Below are positions 26,534-33,274 of a DNA stretch of 64,000 nt, piece after piece. Both the position numbers and the translations under genes were made by a program. Location: the NCBI GenBank assembly GCA_020444165.1, contig JAHLLK010000021.1:1-64000 (forward strand), written 5' to 3'. Source of the stretch: Deltaproteobacteria bacterium (GTDB taxonomy: Bacteria > Desulfobacterota > Desulfarculia > Desulfarculales > Desulfarculaceae). Position 1 is the first letter of the stretch, and the number at the start of each line of letters is the position of its first letter. Under the pieces are notes generated by a model that was not told the origin of the DNA, made no database searches, and saw only the letters and a program-made list of their open reading frames with translations.

Positions 26534-26772
26534 GAACTTCCTCCTTGTAAGCGGGCGGTGCGTGCGCGTCCGGTGAGCCCCGCGAATTTCAGCGGGGGAT
26601 AGGCTTCCCCCGGCAAATGCTTGACAAGTCGGCGGTCACCCGCCGGGTCAGGAGACCGGCCGCGGCAGAGAGGTATCCCTCCATCGGCGGCCGACTGCCT
26701 GAAGTCTACCACAACCGGAGCGAGGGTAAAAAAATTGACTGGGCGGTTCCAGCCGGAGTTGTGCGGTGTGGC

Positions 26773-27618
26773 TCAGGCCCGGCGGTCCCGCACCGCCCGG
26801 CCCAGACTCACCACCAGATACACCGCCCCGGCCAGGAGGATGATCACCGCGCCGGGAGGCAGGTCCGGGGTGTAGGACAGGGCCAGGCCGCTGGTGGTGA
26901 ACACCGCCGAGAGCACCACCGACCACAGCATGATCATCGACAGGCTCTTGGTGAAATTGGAAGCGATGCCGGCCGGCAGGGTCAAAAGGGCGATGACCAT
27001 GATCAGCCCCACCACGCTGGAGAGTACCACCACCGTGAGCGCGGTCATGGCCAGGAGCACCAGGTAGTAGCCCTCCACGGCCAGGCCCCTGAGGCGGGCG
27101 AATTCCTGGTCAAAGCACACCGCCACCAGCTTGTGCCGCCAGCCCAGGCCCACGACCAGGACCAGGACGTCCAGCCACACCAGGAGCCAGAGATCGTCCG
27201 GCCCCACCATGAGGATGTTGCCGAAGAGATAGCTCATCAGGTTCACGCTGTAGCCCGGGGTGTGGGCCATGAAGATCACCCCCAGGGCCACCCCGGTGGC
27301 CCAGATGGCCCCGATGATGGTGTCCTCGCGCTGGCGGGCCTTGAGGCTCACCAGCCCGATGACCAGGGCGGCGGCCAGGGCGGCGACCAGGGCGCCATAA
27401 AGGGGGCTGAGCCAGGTCCAGCCCTGGACCACGGCCAAATAGCGGGCCGCGCCCATGCCGCCCAACACCGAGTGGGCGATGGCCCCGGCCAGGTAGGTGA
27501 TGCGCTTGACCACCACGTAAGGCCCCACCACCCCGCAGGCCAGGCTGGCCAACAGCCCGGCCGCCAGGGCGTACTGCAAAAAGCCGTAGGTTCCCACGGC
27601 CTCGAAAAACTCAAACAT
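26773..27618 (-). CDS. Zinc/manganese-type ABC transporter permease
   Basis: The 281-residue permease of the ZnuB/TroC family (ABC-3) has about eight or nine membrane segments. Family landmarks seen are KRITYLAGAIAHSVLGG near residue 40 and VIALLTLPAGIASNF near 210. The ATG at 27618 lies inside the end of the ATPase gene (8-nt overlap), so the pair is translationally coupled. Transport of Zn2+ or Mn2+ is expected from the family; the metal is not fixed by sequence. No solute-binding protein gene is adjacent. Confidence 0.88.
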   Translation of the reverse strand: MFEFFEAVGTYGFLQYALAAGLLASLACGVVGPYVVVKRITYLAGAIAHSVLGGMGAARYLAVVQGWTWLSPLYGALVAALAAALVIGLVSLKARQREDTIIGAIWATGVALGVIFMAHTPGYSVNLMSYLFGNILMVGPDDLWLLVWLDVLVLVVGLGWRHKLVAVCFDQEFARLRGLAVEGYYLVLLAMTALTVVVLSSVVGLIMVIALLTLPAGIASNFTKSLSMIMLWSVVLSAVFTTSGLALSYTPDLPPGAVIILLAGAVYLVVSLGRAVRDRRA

Positions 27619-28369
27619 GTTCGCATTCCGGGCCGCAGGGGGCGTGGATCTGGTCGTGGCGCACCAGGCGCGCGCCGGGGCCATAGATGGCCTCCAGCAC
27701 CTCACCGTGGATGGCCTCGGTGGGGTGCATGGAGAGCTTCTGGTTCACGCAGGCCACGTGGCGCACGTGGGGGGGCACGAAACCCAGGTCATGGGTGACC
27801 ATTACCAGGGTCATCTTTTGTCGCAACTGGCCCAGAAGCTCGTAGAGCTCCTTCTCGGCCTGGGGGTCCAGGTTGGAGGTGGGCTCGTCCAGGAGCAAAA
27901 TCTCCGGCGCGGAGACCAGGGCCCGGGCGATGAGCACCCGCTGGCGCTGGCCCCCGGAGAGCTCGGCCAAATGCCGCCGCGACAAGTCCGGCAGGCCCAC
28001 CGCGGCCAGGGCCTGGCGGGCGGCCTCGTGGTCGGAGCGGCGGGGCCAGGCCCAGGGCCCGCCCGCCAGGCGGCCCATCTCCACCACCTCGCCCACGGTG
28101 ATGGGAAAGGCCAGGTCCAGGTGGCTCTGCTGGGGCAGATAGCCCAGGCGCTGGCAGATCTTGGCCGGGGGCTGGCCCAGCACCTTCACCACCCCGCCAT
28201 TGGGGGCCAGGAGCCCCAGCATGATCTTCAAGAGGGTGCTCTTGCCCCCGCCATTGGGGCCCACCACGGCCAGGAAATCGCCGGCCTGCACCGTGAGGTC
28301 CACATCGGAGAGCACCTGGCGGCCGTTGTAGGCAAAGCTTACGTTATCCAGGCTGATGACCACGCTCAT
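27611..28369 (-). CDS. Zinc/manganese-type ABC transporter ATPase
   Basis: The 252-residue ATPase has Walker A GPNGGGKST, Q-loop LPQQ, signature LSGGQRQR, Walker B ILLLDEPTSNLD and switch VTHDLGF. The C terminus is Cys/His-rich (HDQIHAPCGPECEHV), plausible for metal binding as in ZnuC relatives. GAGGAAG precedes the ATG. Its start overlaps the stop of the regulator gene (ATGA) and its end overlaps the permease, giving a tight three-gene operon. Confidence 0.9.
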   Translation of the reverse strand: MSVVISLDNVSFAYNGRQVLSDVDLTVQAGDFLAVVGPNGGGKSTLLKIMLGLLAPNGGVVKVLGQPPAKICQRLGYLPQQSHLDLAFPITVGEVVEMGRLAGGPWAWPRRSDHEAARQALAAVGLPDLSRRHLAELSGGQRQRVLIARALVSAPEILLLDEPTSNLDPQAEKELYELLGQLRQKMTLVMVTHDLGFVPPHVRHVACVNQKLSMHPTEAIHGEVLEAIYGPGARLVRHDQIHAPCGPECEHV

Positions 28370-28692
28370 GCTTCTTCCTCCTGCCCCGGCGCCGCCGGGA
28401 CGTGGCCCAGGCTCTCCAGGGGGAGGGGCCCGTTCTGGTGGCAGACCAGGTGGAAGGCCTCGCACTCCTCGCAACGGGCCAGTTCGTGGGTGCGGGCGAA
28501 CTGGGCCCAGTGCCGCCGCTGCTGGGGCGAGAGGATGCCCGTACCCTGGCACAGGGGACAGACGCCCTCCAGGGCCGAGATGATGGCCCGCCGGATGAAC
28601 TGGGAGCGGTTGGGGATGCCCTCCATGGCCGTCAGGAGGGCCGGGTCGGCCTTGAAGCTGATCACGGTTTCCGATTTTCTTTTGGGAGCCAT
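28366..28692 (-). CDS. Ribbon-helix-helix regulator with C-terminal zinc-binding-like domain
   Basis: The 108-residue protein has an N-terminal ribbon-helix-helix segment (SETVISFKADPALLTAME, then NRSQFIRRAIISALEG). A C-terminal domain follows with CPLCQGTG, CEECEAFHLVCH and extra histidines, which could hold one or two Zn ions. As first gene of the metal importer operon it is the likely local metal-sensing repressor (inference). AGGAA lies 10 nt before the ATG at 28692. This is not a Fur/Zur protein, which is the usual regulator of znu genes. Confidence 0.75.
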   Translation of the reverse strand: MAPKRKSETVISFKADPALLTAMEGIPNRSQFIRRAIISALEGVCPLCQGTGILSPQQRRHWAQFARTHELARCEECEAFHLVCHQNGPLPLESLGHVPAAPGQEEEA

Positions 28693-28765
28693 GCTCTTAA
28701 TTCCTGGGGCCCTCCGCTCCGGCCGCGGAGGCGGCCGGGGGCGAGGCGAAAGGGGTACTGAACCC

Positions 28766-28794
28766 AGTATACGTACTACTTGGTAATACGACAA
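28766..28794 (-). promoter_or_regulatory. Sigma-70 promoter and probable operator of the metal importer operon
   Basis: On the minus strand TTGTCG (28794-28789), a 17-bp spacer and TATACT (28771-28766) form a good promoter 75 nt before the regulator gene. The palindrome AGTATACGTACT overlaps the -10, and GTATTA/GTAGTA/GTATAC half-sites recur. This is a plausible ribbon-helix-helix operator. Confidence 0.65.
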
Positions 28795-28995
28795 GCGCCG
28801 CCCGCCAGCCCCGTCCGCAGCGGCCTCCCCCGCCCCTCGGCCGGGGCGCCCACCGCGTTCCCCTGGACGCCAACCGGGAGATTGATGGTATAAATATACT
28901 TATTGCCCCAAATGCAACTCGTGAGACAGGCCCCGCGCGGGACGCGGGCACCCAGTTTCGGCGCTGTGCGCGCGCTTCCGCAAGGGGGAGACTTA

Positions 28996-29379
28996 ATGCT
29001 CAAAAAGATCCTGGTGGTGGATGACGAAGAAGCCATAAGGGAGATATTCAGTCGGGCTTTGCGCAGTTCGGGGTTCGAGGTCATCACCGCGCCCAGCGCG
29101 GAGGACGCCTTGGAGCTGTTGAAAAAAGAAACCCCGCAAGTGATGTTTCTGGATTTGAACCTGCCGGGCATGGACGGGGTGGAACTGGCCCGCCGGGTGC
29201 GGGCGAGCAACCCCATGACCCTGTTGTATGCCTTCACGGGCTATGTGTCGCTGTTCGAACTGGCCAACTGCCGCGAGGCCGGGTTCGACGACTACTTCAC
29301 CAAACCGGTGGACATGGGCCTCTTGCGCCGAGTGGCGGCGGAGGCTTTTGAGAAAGTGGAGCGCTGGCGCCGCCAGTGA
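28996..29379 (+). CDS. Single-domain CheY-like response regulator
   Basis: The 127-residue receiver-only protein shows ILVVDDEEAIREIF (acidic pocket), FLDLNLPGMDGVEL (phospho-acceptor Asp) and YFTKPVDMG (Lys switch). There is no output domain, so it acts by protein contact like CheY or as a phosphorelay intermediate. The ATG at 28996 has GGGGGAG 6 nt upstream. No kinase is adjacent; the orphan HisKA_2 kinases at 57-61 kb are possible partners (inference). Confidence 0.88.
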   Translation: MLKKILVVDDEEAIREIFSRALRSSGFEVITAPSAEDALELLKKETPQVMFLDLNLPGMDGVELARRVRASNPMTLLYAFTGYVSLFELANCREAGFDDYFTKPVDMGLLRRVAAEAFEKVERWRRQ

Positions 29380-29499
29380 TCATCCCGCCGGCGGGGGCCC
29401 TGGCCCGGCCGGCGGTGGAGGCCATCATCCCTCGCGGGCCGGGTCGCCCGGCTCACGGGGGCTTTTGTTGCGGGCGGGGGGCCCGCCGGGAGTGCAAAC

Positions 29500-30054
29500 A
29501 TGGAGTTGTCTGACCTGCCCCGGGACCTGCAGGAGACCGTGAAGTTTCACGGCCACCTCTGTCCGGGTTTGTTGATAGGTTACCGGACGGCCAAGGCGGC
29601 TTTGGCCCGCCTGGGGGCCGGCCGGTCGGAGGATGAGGAACTGGCCGTGGTGGCGGAGAACAACAGCTGCAGCGTGGACGCCATGCAGGTGCTGTTGGGA
29701 GCCACCTTTGGCAAGGGCAACCTCAAATGGCGGGACTACGGCAAGCAGGTGTTCTTCATCTACGACCGCAAACGCGAGCAGGCGCTCAGGGTGAGCTTTG
29801 TGGGCGATCATCTGCGCACCGACGGGCCGGATGGGCAGCCCGACCGCGAGGGCTTCAGCCGGGCCCTGTTGGCCGCGCCGGATGAGGAGCTGTTCAAGTT
29901 CCGCGAGGTGGACTTTTTCCCCCCGCCCGAGGCGGTGATCGAACCGGGCATCGTTTGCGACGCTTGCGGCGAGCGCACCCAGGAGAGCCGCTTGGTGGTG
30001 CGGAGCGGCCGGTCCCTGTGCCGCTCCTGCGCGGCCCGGGAGGGCGTGTCTTGA
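29500..30054 (+). CDS. FmdE-family protein
   Basis: The 184-residue protein has the FmdE hallmark HGHLCPGLLIGYRTA near residue 18 and NNSCSVDAMQVLLG near 55. The C-terminal zinc ribbon reads CDACGERTQES and CRSCAAREG. FmdE was named as a formylmethanofuran dehydrogenase subunit, but many bacteria without that pathway have it, sometimes with molybdenum-enzyme or heme genes. Function here is unknown. Its stop overlaps the start of the HD-domain gene (TTGA). Confidence 0.82.
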   Translation: MELSDLPRDLQETVKFHGHLCPGLLIGYRTAKAALARLGAGRSEDEELAVVAENNSCSVDAMQVLLGATFGKGNLKWRDYGKQVFFIYDRKREQALRVSFVGDHLRTDGPDGQPDREGFSRALLAAPDEELFKFREVDFFPPPEAVIEPGIVCDACGERTQESRLVVRSGRSLCRSCAAREGVS

Positions 30055-30644
30055 AAGGGGTGACCGAGCTGGTGTTCGAGGCCGGCATGCTGAAAAAAAT
30101 GCGCCGCACCGGCTACCCCTTTTTGGGCAGCGGCGGCGAGTCGGTGGCGGACCATTGTTTCCGGGCGGCGCTTTTGGGCTATTGGCTGGCCCTGGAGCAT
30201 GGGACGGAACTGGGCGTGGAAGATCCGGCCCAGGTGGCGCTTTTGCTGTTGCACCACGACTTGGCCGAGGCCCGCACCGGCGATCTGAACTACATGAACA
30301 AGCGCTACTGCGTGGCTGACGAGGCCAAGGCCCTGGACCATCAGGTGCGGGACCTGCCCCCGGTCCTGGCGGGGCGGGTGCGGGCCCTGGTGGAGGAGTT
30401 CAACGAGTCGGCCACGCCGGCCGCCCGCCTGGCCCACGACGCGGACCAACTGGACCTTCTCGTGGAGCTGAAGGAGCAGCAGGACCTGGGCAACCCCTAC
30501 GCGCAGAAGTGGATTCACTACGCCCTGAAGCGCCTGACCACCGCGCCGGCCCAGCGGCTGGCGGCCGAGATCCTGGGCACGGATTGGACCGACTGGTGGT
30601 TCGAGAAGCGCGAGGAGCTGTGGGTGCACCACAACGGGAAATGA
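30051..30644 (+). CDS. HD-domain phosphohydrolase, YfbR-like
   Basis: The 197-residue protein has the metal-binding HD signature spread as SVADHCFRAA, LLHHDLAEA and HDADQLD, the pattern of HD_3/YfbR-type 5'-deoxynucleotidases. The TTG start at 30051 overlaps the upstream stop and has GGGAGGG nearby; GTG at 30060 is an alternative. A strong terminator follows, ahead of the small-RNA array on the opposite strand. Substrate is not determined by the sequence. Confidence 0.8.
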   Translation: MKGVTELVFEAGMLKKMRRTGYPFLGSGGESVADHCFRAALLGYWLALEHGTELGVEDPAQVALLLLHHDLAEARTGDLNYMNKRYCVADEAKALDHQVRDLPPVLAGRVRALVEEFNESATPAARLAHDADQLDLLVELKEQQDLGNPYAQKWIHYALKRLTTAPAQRLAAEILGTDWTDWWFEKREELWVHHNGK

Positions 30645-30666
30645 GGGCGAAGGAGTCCGAGCGAGA

Positions 30667-30700
30667 CGGAGGCGGCCGGTTGGCCGCCTCCGTTTCTTTT
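30667..30700 (+). terminator. Terminator of the FmdE-HD operon
   Basis: CGGAGGCGGCC, a GGTT loop and the exact complement are followed by TTTCTTTT. This is an 11-bp stem Rho-independent terminator on the plus strand. Confidence 0.88.
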
Positions 30701-30706
30701 GGCCAA

Positions 30707-30774
30707 AAGGAAAGGCGCCCACTGGGGAGGTGGGCGCCTTCAAGGAAAGGAGAAAAGGGTGTTTAGCTGGTCGC
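30707..30774 (-). ncRNA. Tandem sigma-54 small RNA, copy 1
   Basis: Read on the minus strand, the predicted transcript begins GCGACCAGCUAAACACC 12 nt after the promoter GC. It continues with CUUUUCUCCUUUCCUUG and ends in a 9-bp stem (GGCGCCCAC, loop, GTGGGCGCC at 30738-30714) and a T-rich tail. Length is about 68 nt. Copies 1 and 2 are a 118-bp direct duplication including the promoter. There is no open reading frame of note. This is the last unit of the array in the direction of transcription. Confidence 0.8.
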
Positions 30775-30785
30775 CCTATGAATAA

Positions 30786-30800
30786 GCAACTATGATGCCA
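30786..30800 (-). promoter_or_regulatory. Sigma-54 promoter of small RNA copy 1
   Basis: TGGCATCATAGTTGC on the minus strand: GG at -24 and GC at -12 with exact spacing against the consensus TGGCACG-N4-TTGC. Confidence 0.78.
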
Positions 30801-30824
30801 ACCCCCGGGGCGGGGGACAGGGCA

Positions 30825-30892
30825 AGGAAAAGGCGCCCACTGGGGAGGTGGGCGCCTTCAAGGAAAGGAGAAAAGGGTGTTTAGCTGGTCGC
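30825..30892 (-). ncRNA. Tandem sigma-54 small RNA, copy 2
   Basis: Identical in its transcribed part to copy 1, shifted by 118 bp. It has the same 5' box GCGACCAGCU, the same anti-Shine-Dalgarno tract and the GGCGCCCAC terminator stem (30856-30832), followed by TTTTCCTTG. Confidence 0.8.
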
Positions 30893-30903
30893 CCTATGAA
30901 TAA

Positions 30904-30918
30904 GCAACTATGATGCCA
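30904..30918 (-). promoter_or_regulatory. Sigma-54 promoter of small RNA copy 2
   Basis: TGGCATCATAGTTGC on the minus strand, identical to that of copy 1, 12 nt before the conserved RNA start. Confidence 0.78.
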
Positions 30919-30942
30919 ACCCCCGGGGCGGGGGACAGGGCA

Positions 30943-31010
30943 AAGAAAAGGCGCCCACTGGGGAGGTGGGCGCCTTCATAGGAAGGAGAAAAGGGTGATT
31001 AGCTGGTCGC
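30943..31010 (-). ncRNA. Tandem sigma-54 small RNA, copy 3
   Basis: It starts GCGACCAGCUAAUCACC; the tract reads CUUUUCUCCUUCCUAUG, one U shorter than the others. The terminator is again GGCGCCCAC/GTGGGCGCC (30974-30950) with TTTTCTTTG after it. The promoter differs in sequence from copies 1 and 2 yet keeps perfect spacing. Confidence 0.82.
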
Positions 31011-31021
31011 ACGTAGATTAA

Positions 31022-31036
31022 GCAAGGACGGTGCCA
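31022..31036 (-). promoter_or_regulatory. Sigma-54 promoter of small RNA copy 3
   Basis: TGGCACCGTCCTTGC on the minus strand, a near-perfect match to the sigma-54 consensus. Confidence 0.85.
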
Positions 31037-31075
31037 AACCGCCCGCCCCCGTGACTTTGGCTGCTGGTCGAGCAA

Positions 31076-31147
31076 AAAAAAGGAAAGACGCCCATTGGGG
31101 AGATGGGCGTCTTCAAGGAAAGGAGAAAAGGGTGTTTAGCTGGTCGC
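31076..31147 (-). ncRNA. Tandem sigma-54 small RNA, copy 4
   Basis: It starts GCGACCAGCUAAACACC and carries CUUUUCUCCUUUCCUUG. The terminator stem is AAGACGCCCAT/ATGGGCGTCTT (31113-31085), with compensatory changes against copies 1-3, and a run of T residues follows. The DNA between this unit and its neighbours is unrelated, so promoter and RNA are conserved against diverged spacers. Confidence 0.85.
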
Positions 31148-31158
31148 CCTGTAATTAA

Positions 31159-31173
31159 GCAAGGACGGTGCCA
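31159..31173 (-). promoter_or_regulatory. Sigma-54 promoter of small RNA copy 4
   Basis: TGGCACCGTCCTTGC on the minus strand, GG/GC spacing exact. Confidence 0.85.
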
Positions 31174-31286
31174 ACAAGGCCATTGGTCGAGGAGGCCCAG
31201 GATGGGGCCGCGGTGCGTTGGCCGGCCAACCAGCTAAATTAAATAGTCTTTACCTAAAACTGCCAATGCCTGGCGCACCGGAGAAT

Positions 31287-31358
31287 AAAAAAGGAAAGAC
31301 GCCCACTGGGGAGGTGGGCGTCTTCATGGAAAGGAGAAAAGGGTGTTTAGCTGGTCGC
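31287..31358 (-). ncRNA. Tandem sigma-54 small RNA, copy 5
   Basis: It starts GCGACCAGCUAAACACC and carries CUUUUCUCCUUUCCAUG. The terminator stem is AAGACGCCCAC/GTGGGCGTCTT (31324-31296) with TTTCCTTTTTTATT after it. A ~110-bp A/T-containing spacer (31174-31286) separates it from copy 4. Confidence 0.85.
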
Positions 31359-31369
31359 CCTGTAATTAA

Positions 31370-31384
31370 GCAAGGACGGTGCCA
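31370..31384 (-). promoter_or_regulatory. Sigma-54 promoter of small RNA copy 5
   Basis: TGGCACCGTCCTTGC on the minus strand, identical to copies 3 and 4. Confidence 0.85.
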
Positions 31385-31512
31385 ACCCCAGGCGGCCGGC
31401 CGGTTTCCTCCGGGCCACCGGCCTTTCGCCCCCTGGGTCCTGGCGGGATATTTTGAACTATATTACCTCGTTATCCCGCCAGAGCCCTCCGGGACGCCGC
31501 CCTGCCGCGCGC

Positions 31513-31582
31513 CCTAAAAAAAAGACGCCCACTGGCTGGTGGGCGTCTTCCTGGAAAGGAGAAAAGGGTGTTAGCTGGTCGC
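31513..31582 (-). ncRNA. Tandem sigma-54 small RNA, copy 6
   Basis: First unit in the direction of transcription and nearest to glyA. It starts GCGACCAGCUAACACCC and carries CUUUUCUCCUUUCCAGG. The stem AAGACGCCCAC/GTGGGCGTCTT (31549-31522) has a different loop (6 nt), followed by eight T residues. It is the most diverged copy, yet the core is unchanged. Confidence 0.83.
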
Positions 31583-31593
31583 GTGAAAAAATA

Positions 31594-31608
31594 GCAAGAA
31601 GCATGCCA
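31594..31608 (-). promoter_or_regulatory. Sigma-54 promoter of small RNA copy 6
   Basis: TGGCATGCTTCTTGC on the minus strand. The spacer differs from all other copies but the -24/-12 elements and the 12-nt distance to the RNA start are kept. Upstream A/T-rich DNA (31610-31680) could hold activator sites. Confidence 0.8.
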
Positions 31609-31715
31609 CCCTTCGCCTTTTAGCGGGCATCAAGAATTATCACTTTAATTACCGATACTTGGCTCAGATAATGTTCCCAAGACCCCCGGGGGCCTTGGTC
31701 GGGGCGGCCCCGCCC

Positions 31716-31816
31716 CGGTTCAAAAATTTGAACCCGCCGCGGGGCGCGGCGGGTTACAGTTCTGTGATCCTATTGTTTTCAGAGGCAATTTGGCGGTTGA
31801 AAAAATTGAACCGCCC
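31716..31816 (-). terminator. Hairpin cluster at the 3' end of glyA
   Basis: Three inverted repeats lie after the glyA stop: GGCGGTT/AACCGCC (31792-31815), CCCGCCGCG/CGCGGCGGG (about 31733-31754) and GGTTCAAA/TTTGAACC (31718-31735). T-runs are in the loops and flanks. Together they probably stop glyA transcription before the small-RNA array. Confidence 0.5.
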
Positions 31817-31840
31817 TTTGGCCCGGGGCGTCGCAATTTT

Positions 31841-33082
31841 TTAACCCAGGCCGGGCGCCGGAAATTTAGCACACATTTCGGCGACTTCCCCGCGGACGAC
31901 CGCCAGGGCCGCCTCGTCGCCCACCAGAGTGGCCACGCGGGATATCAGCTCGGCCACGCGGGCCATCTCCGCCTCGCCCATGCCGCGGCTGGTCAGGGCC
32001 GGGGTGCCGAAGCGCACGCCGCTGGGGTCGTTGGCCGAGCGGGGGTCAAAGGGGATCTTGTTGGCGTTGGCCACGATGCCGGCCTGTTCCAGGGCGCTGG
32101 CCAGCACCTTGCCGGTGAGCCCCTTTTGGCCGGCGTCCAGGAGCACCAGGTGGTTGTCCGTGCCGCCGGTGACCAGGCTGAAGCCCTGCTCCAACAGGCC
32201 CTCGGCCAGGGCCCGGGCGTTCTTGGCCACCTGGTGACAGTAGTCGTGGAACTCCTGGCCCGAGGCTTCCTTGAGGGCCACGGCGATGGCCGCAGTGATG
32301 TGGTTGTGCGGGCCGCCCTGCAGGCCGGGGAACACGGCCTTGTCGATCTTGGCGGCCAGGTCCTGGCGGCAGATGATGAGGCCGCCCCGGGGGCCGCGGA
32401 GGAGCTTGTGGGTGGTGGAGGTCACCACGTCGGCGTGGGGCAGGGGGTGGGGATGGTCGCCGCTGATGCACAGGCCCGAAATGTGGCTGATGTCCGCCAC
32501 CAGGTAGGCCCCCACCTCGCGGGCGATTTCGCCGAAGATGGCGAAATCGATGGCGCGGGGGTAGGAGGAAGCGCCGCAGAACAGGAGTTGGGGCTCGAAG
32601 TCCAACACCTCGCGCCGCACCTGGTCATAATCCAGGCGGCCGGTGTCCCGGTTCAAATGGTAGCCCCGCACGTCGTAGTAAGTGCCGGAAAAGCTGGCTT
32701 TGGTCCCATGGGTCAGGTGGCCGCCCGCGGCCAGGTCCATGCCCATCACCCGCCCGGATTTGCCCAACAGCCCCAGGTATACGGCCATGTTGGCCGGGCT
32801 GCCGGAGTAGGGCTGCACGTTGATGTGCTCGCCGCCGAACACCTGTTTGGCCCTTTGGATGGCCAGCTCTTCCACCTGGTCGATGTTTTCCTGACCTTGG
32901 TAGTAGCGGTGCCGGGGGTAGCCCTCCGAGTATTTGTTGCACAGAATGGAGCCGGTGGCCTCCAGGACCGCCTGGGAGGCGTAGTTTTCCGAGGGGATCA
33001 TGCGCAGACTGGCCTTTTGCCGGGCGGTCTCGGCCTCGATGAGGGCCGCCAGCTCCGGGTCCACGCGCTTCAACTCTTCCAT
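31841..33082 (-). CDS. glyA: Serine hydroxymethyltransferase
   Basis: The 413-residue PLP enzyme interconverts serine and glycine with tetrahydrofolate. Motifs seen are MIPSENYASQAVLEA, NKYSEGYPRHRYYQG, the PLP-lysine segment VVTSTTHKLLRGPRGG and NANKIPFDPRS. Length is normal. The start at 33082 follows GGGAAAGGA; eight bases of it (33092-33099 on the plus strand) are perfectly complementary to the UCCUUUCC of the downstream small RNAs, with a ninth G-U pair. That makes glyA a candidate target of the array (inference). Upstream (33100-33270) no other gene is seen. Confidence 0.95.
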   Translation of the reverse strand: MEELKRVDPELAALIEAETARQKASLRMIPSENYASQAVLEATGSILCNKYSEGYPRHRYYQGQENIDQVEELAIQRAKQVFGGEHINVQPYSGSPANMAVYLGLLGKSGRVMGMDLAAGGHLTHGTKASFSGTYYDVRGYHLNRDTGRLDYDQVRREVLDFEPQLLFCGASSYPRAIDFAIFGEIAREVGAYLVADISHISGLCISGDHPHPLPHADVVTSTTHKLLRGPRGGLIICRQDLAAKIDKAVFPGLQGGPHNHITAAIAVALKEASGQEFHDYCHQVAKNARALAEGLLEQGFSLVTGGTDNHLVLLDAGQKGLTGKVLASALEQAGIVANANKIPFDPRSANDPSGVRFGTPALTSRGMGEAEMARVAELISRVATLVGDEAALAVVRGEVAEMCAKFPAPGLG

Positions 33083-33274
33083 GGCATAAATTCCTTTCCC
33101 ATTGCTCGAAGTCAATGAATATGTCACAGGCGGGAAAGGTTGTCAACGTTGTGACACTTAAGTCCAGCGCACCCGGCCTTGGCCCCAGCCGGGTTTTGCG
33201 GTACAACAACTTCATGACCCCCGGTCCCCGGCCGCGCCACGGACCGGGATCATCTTTATCCAGAGGGAGAATGC

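Noticed and set aside
31218..31517. A 99-codon plus-strand frame in the small-RNA region
   Set aside because: It runs across small RNA copy 5 and its promoter, has no ribosome site and no similarity to anything I know.
30707..31608. Reading the array on the plus strand as a CsrA sponge because AAGGAAAGGAG repeats there
   Set aside because: On the plus strand there are no promoters and the hairpin is not followed by a T-run. On the minus strand all six units have perfectly spaced sigma-54 promoters and terminators.
30707..31608. CRISPR array
   Set aside because: Units are 65-70 nt, contain promoters and terminators, spacing is irregular, two adjacent units are duplicated with their spacer, and no cas genes are present.
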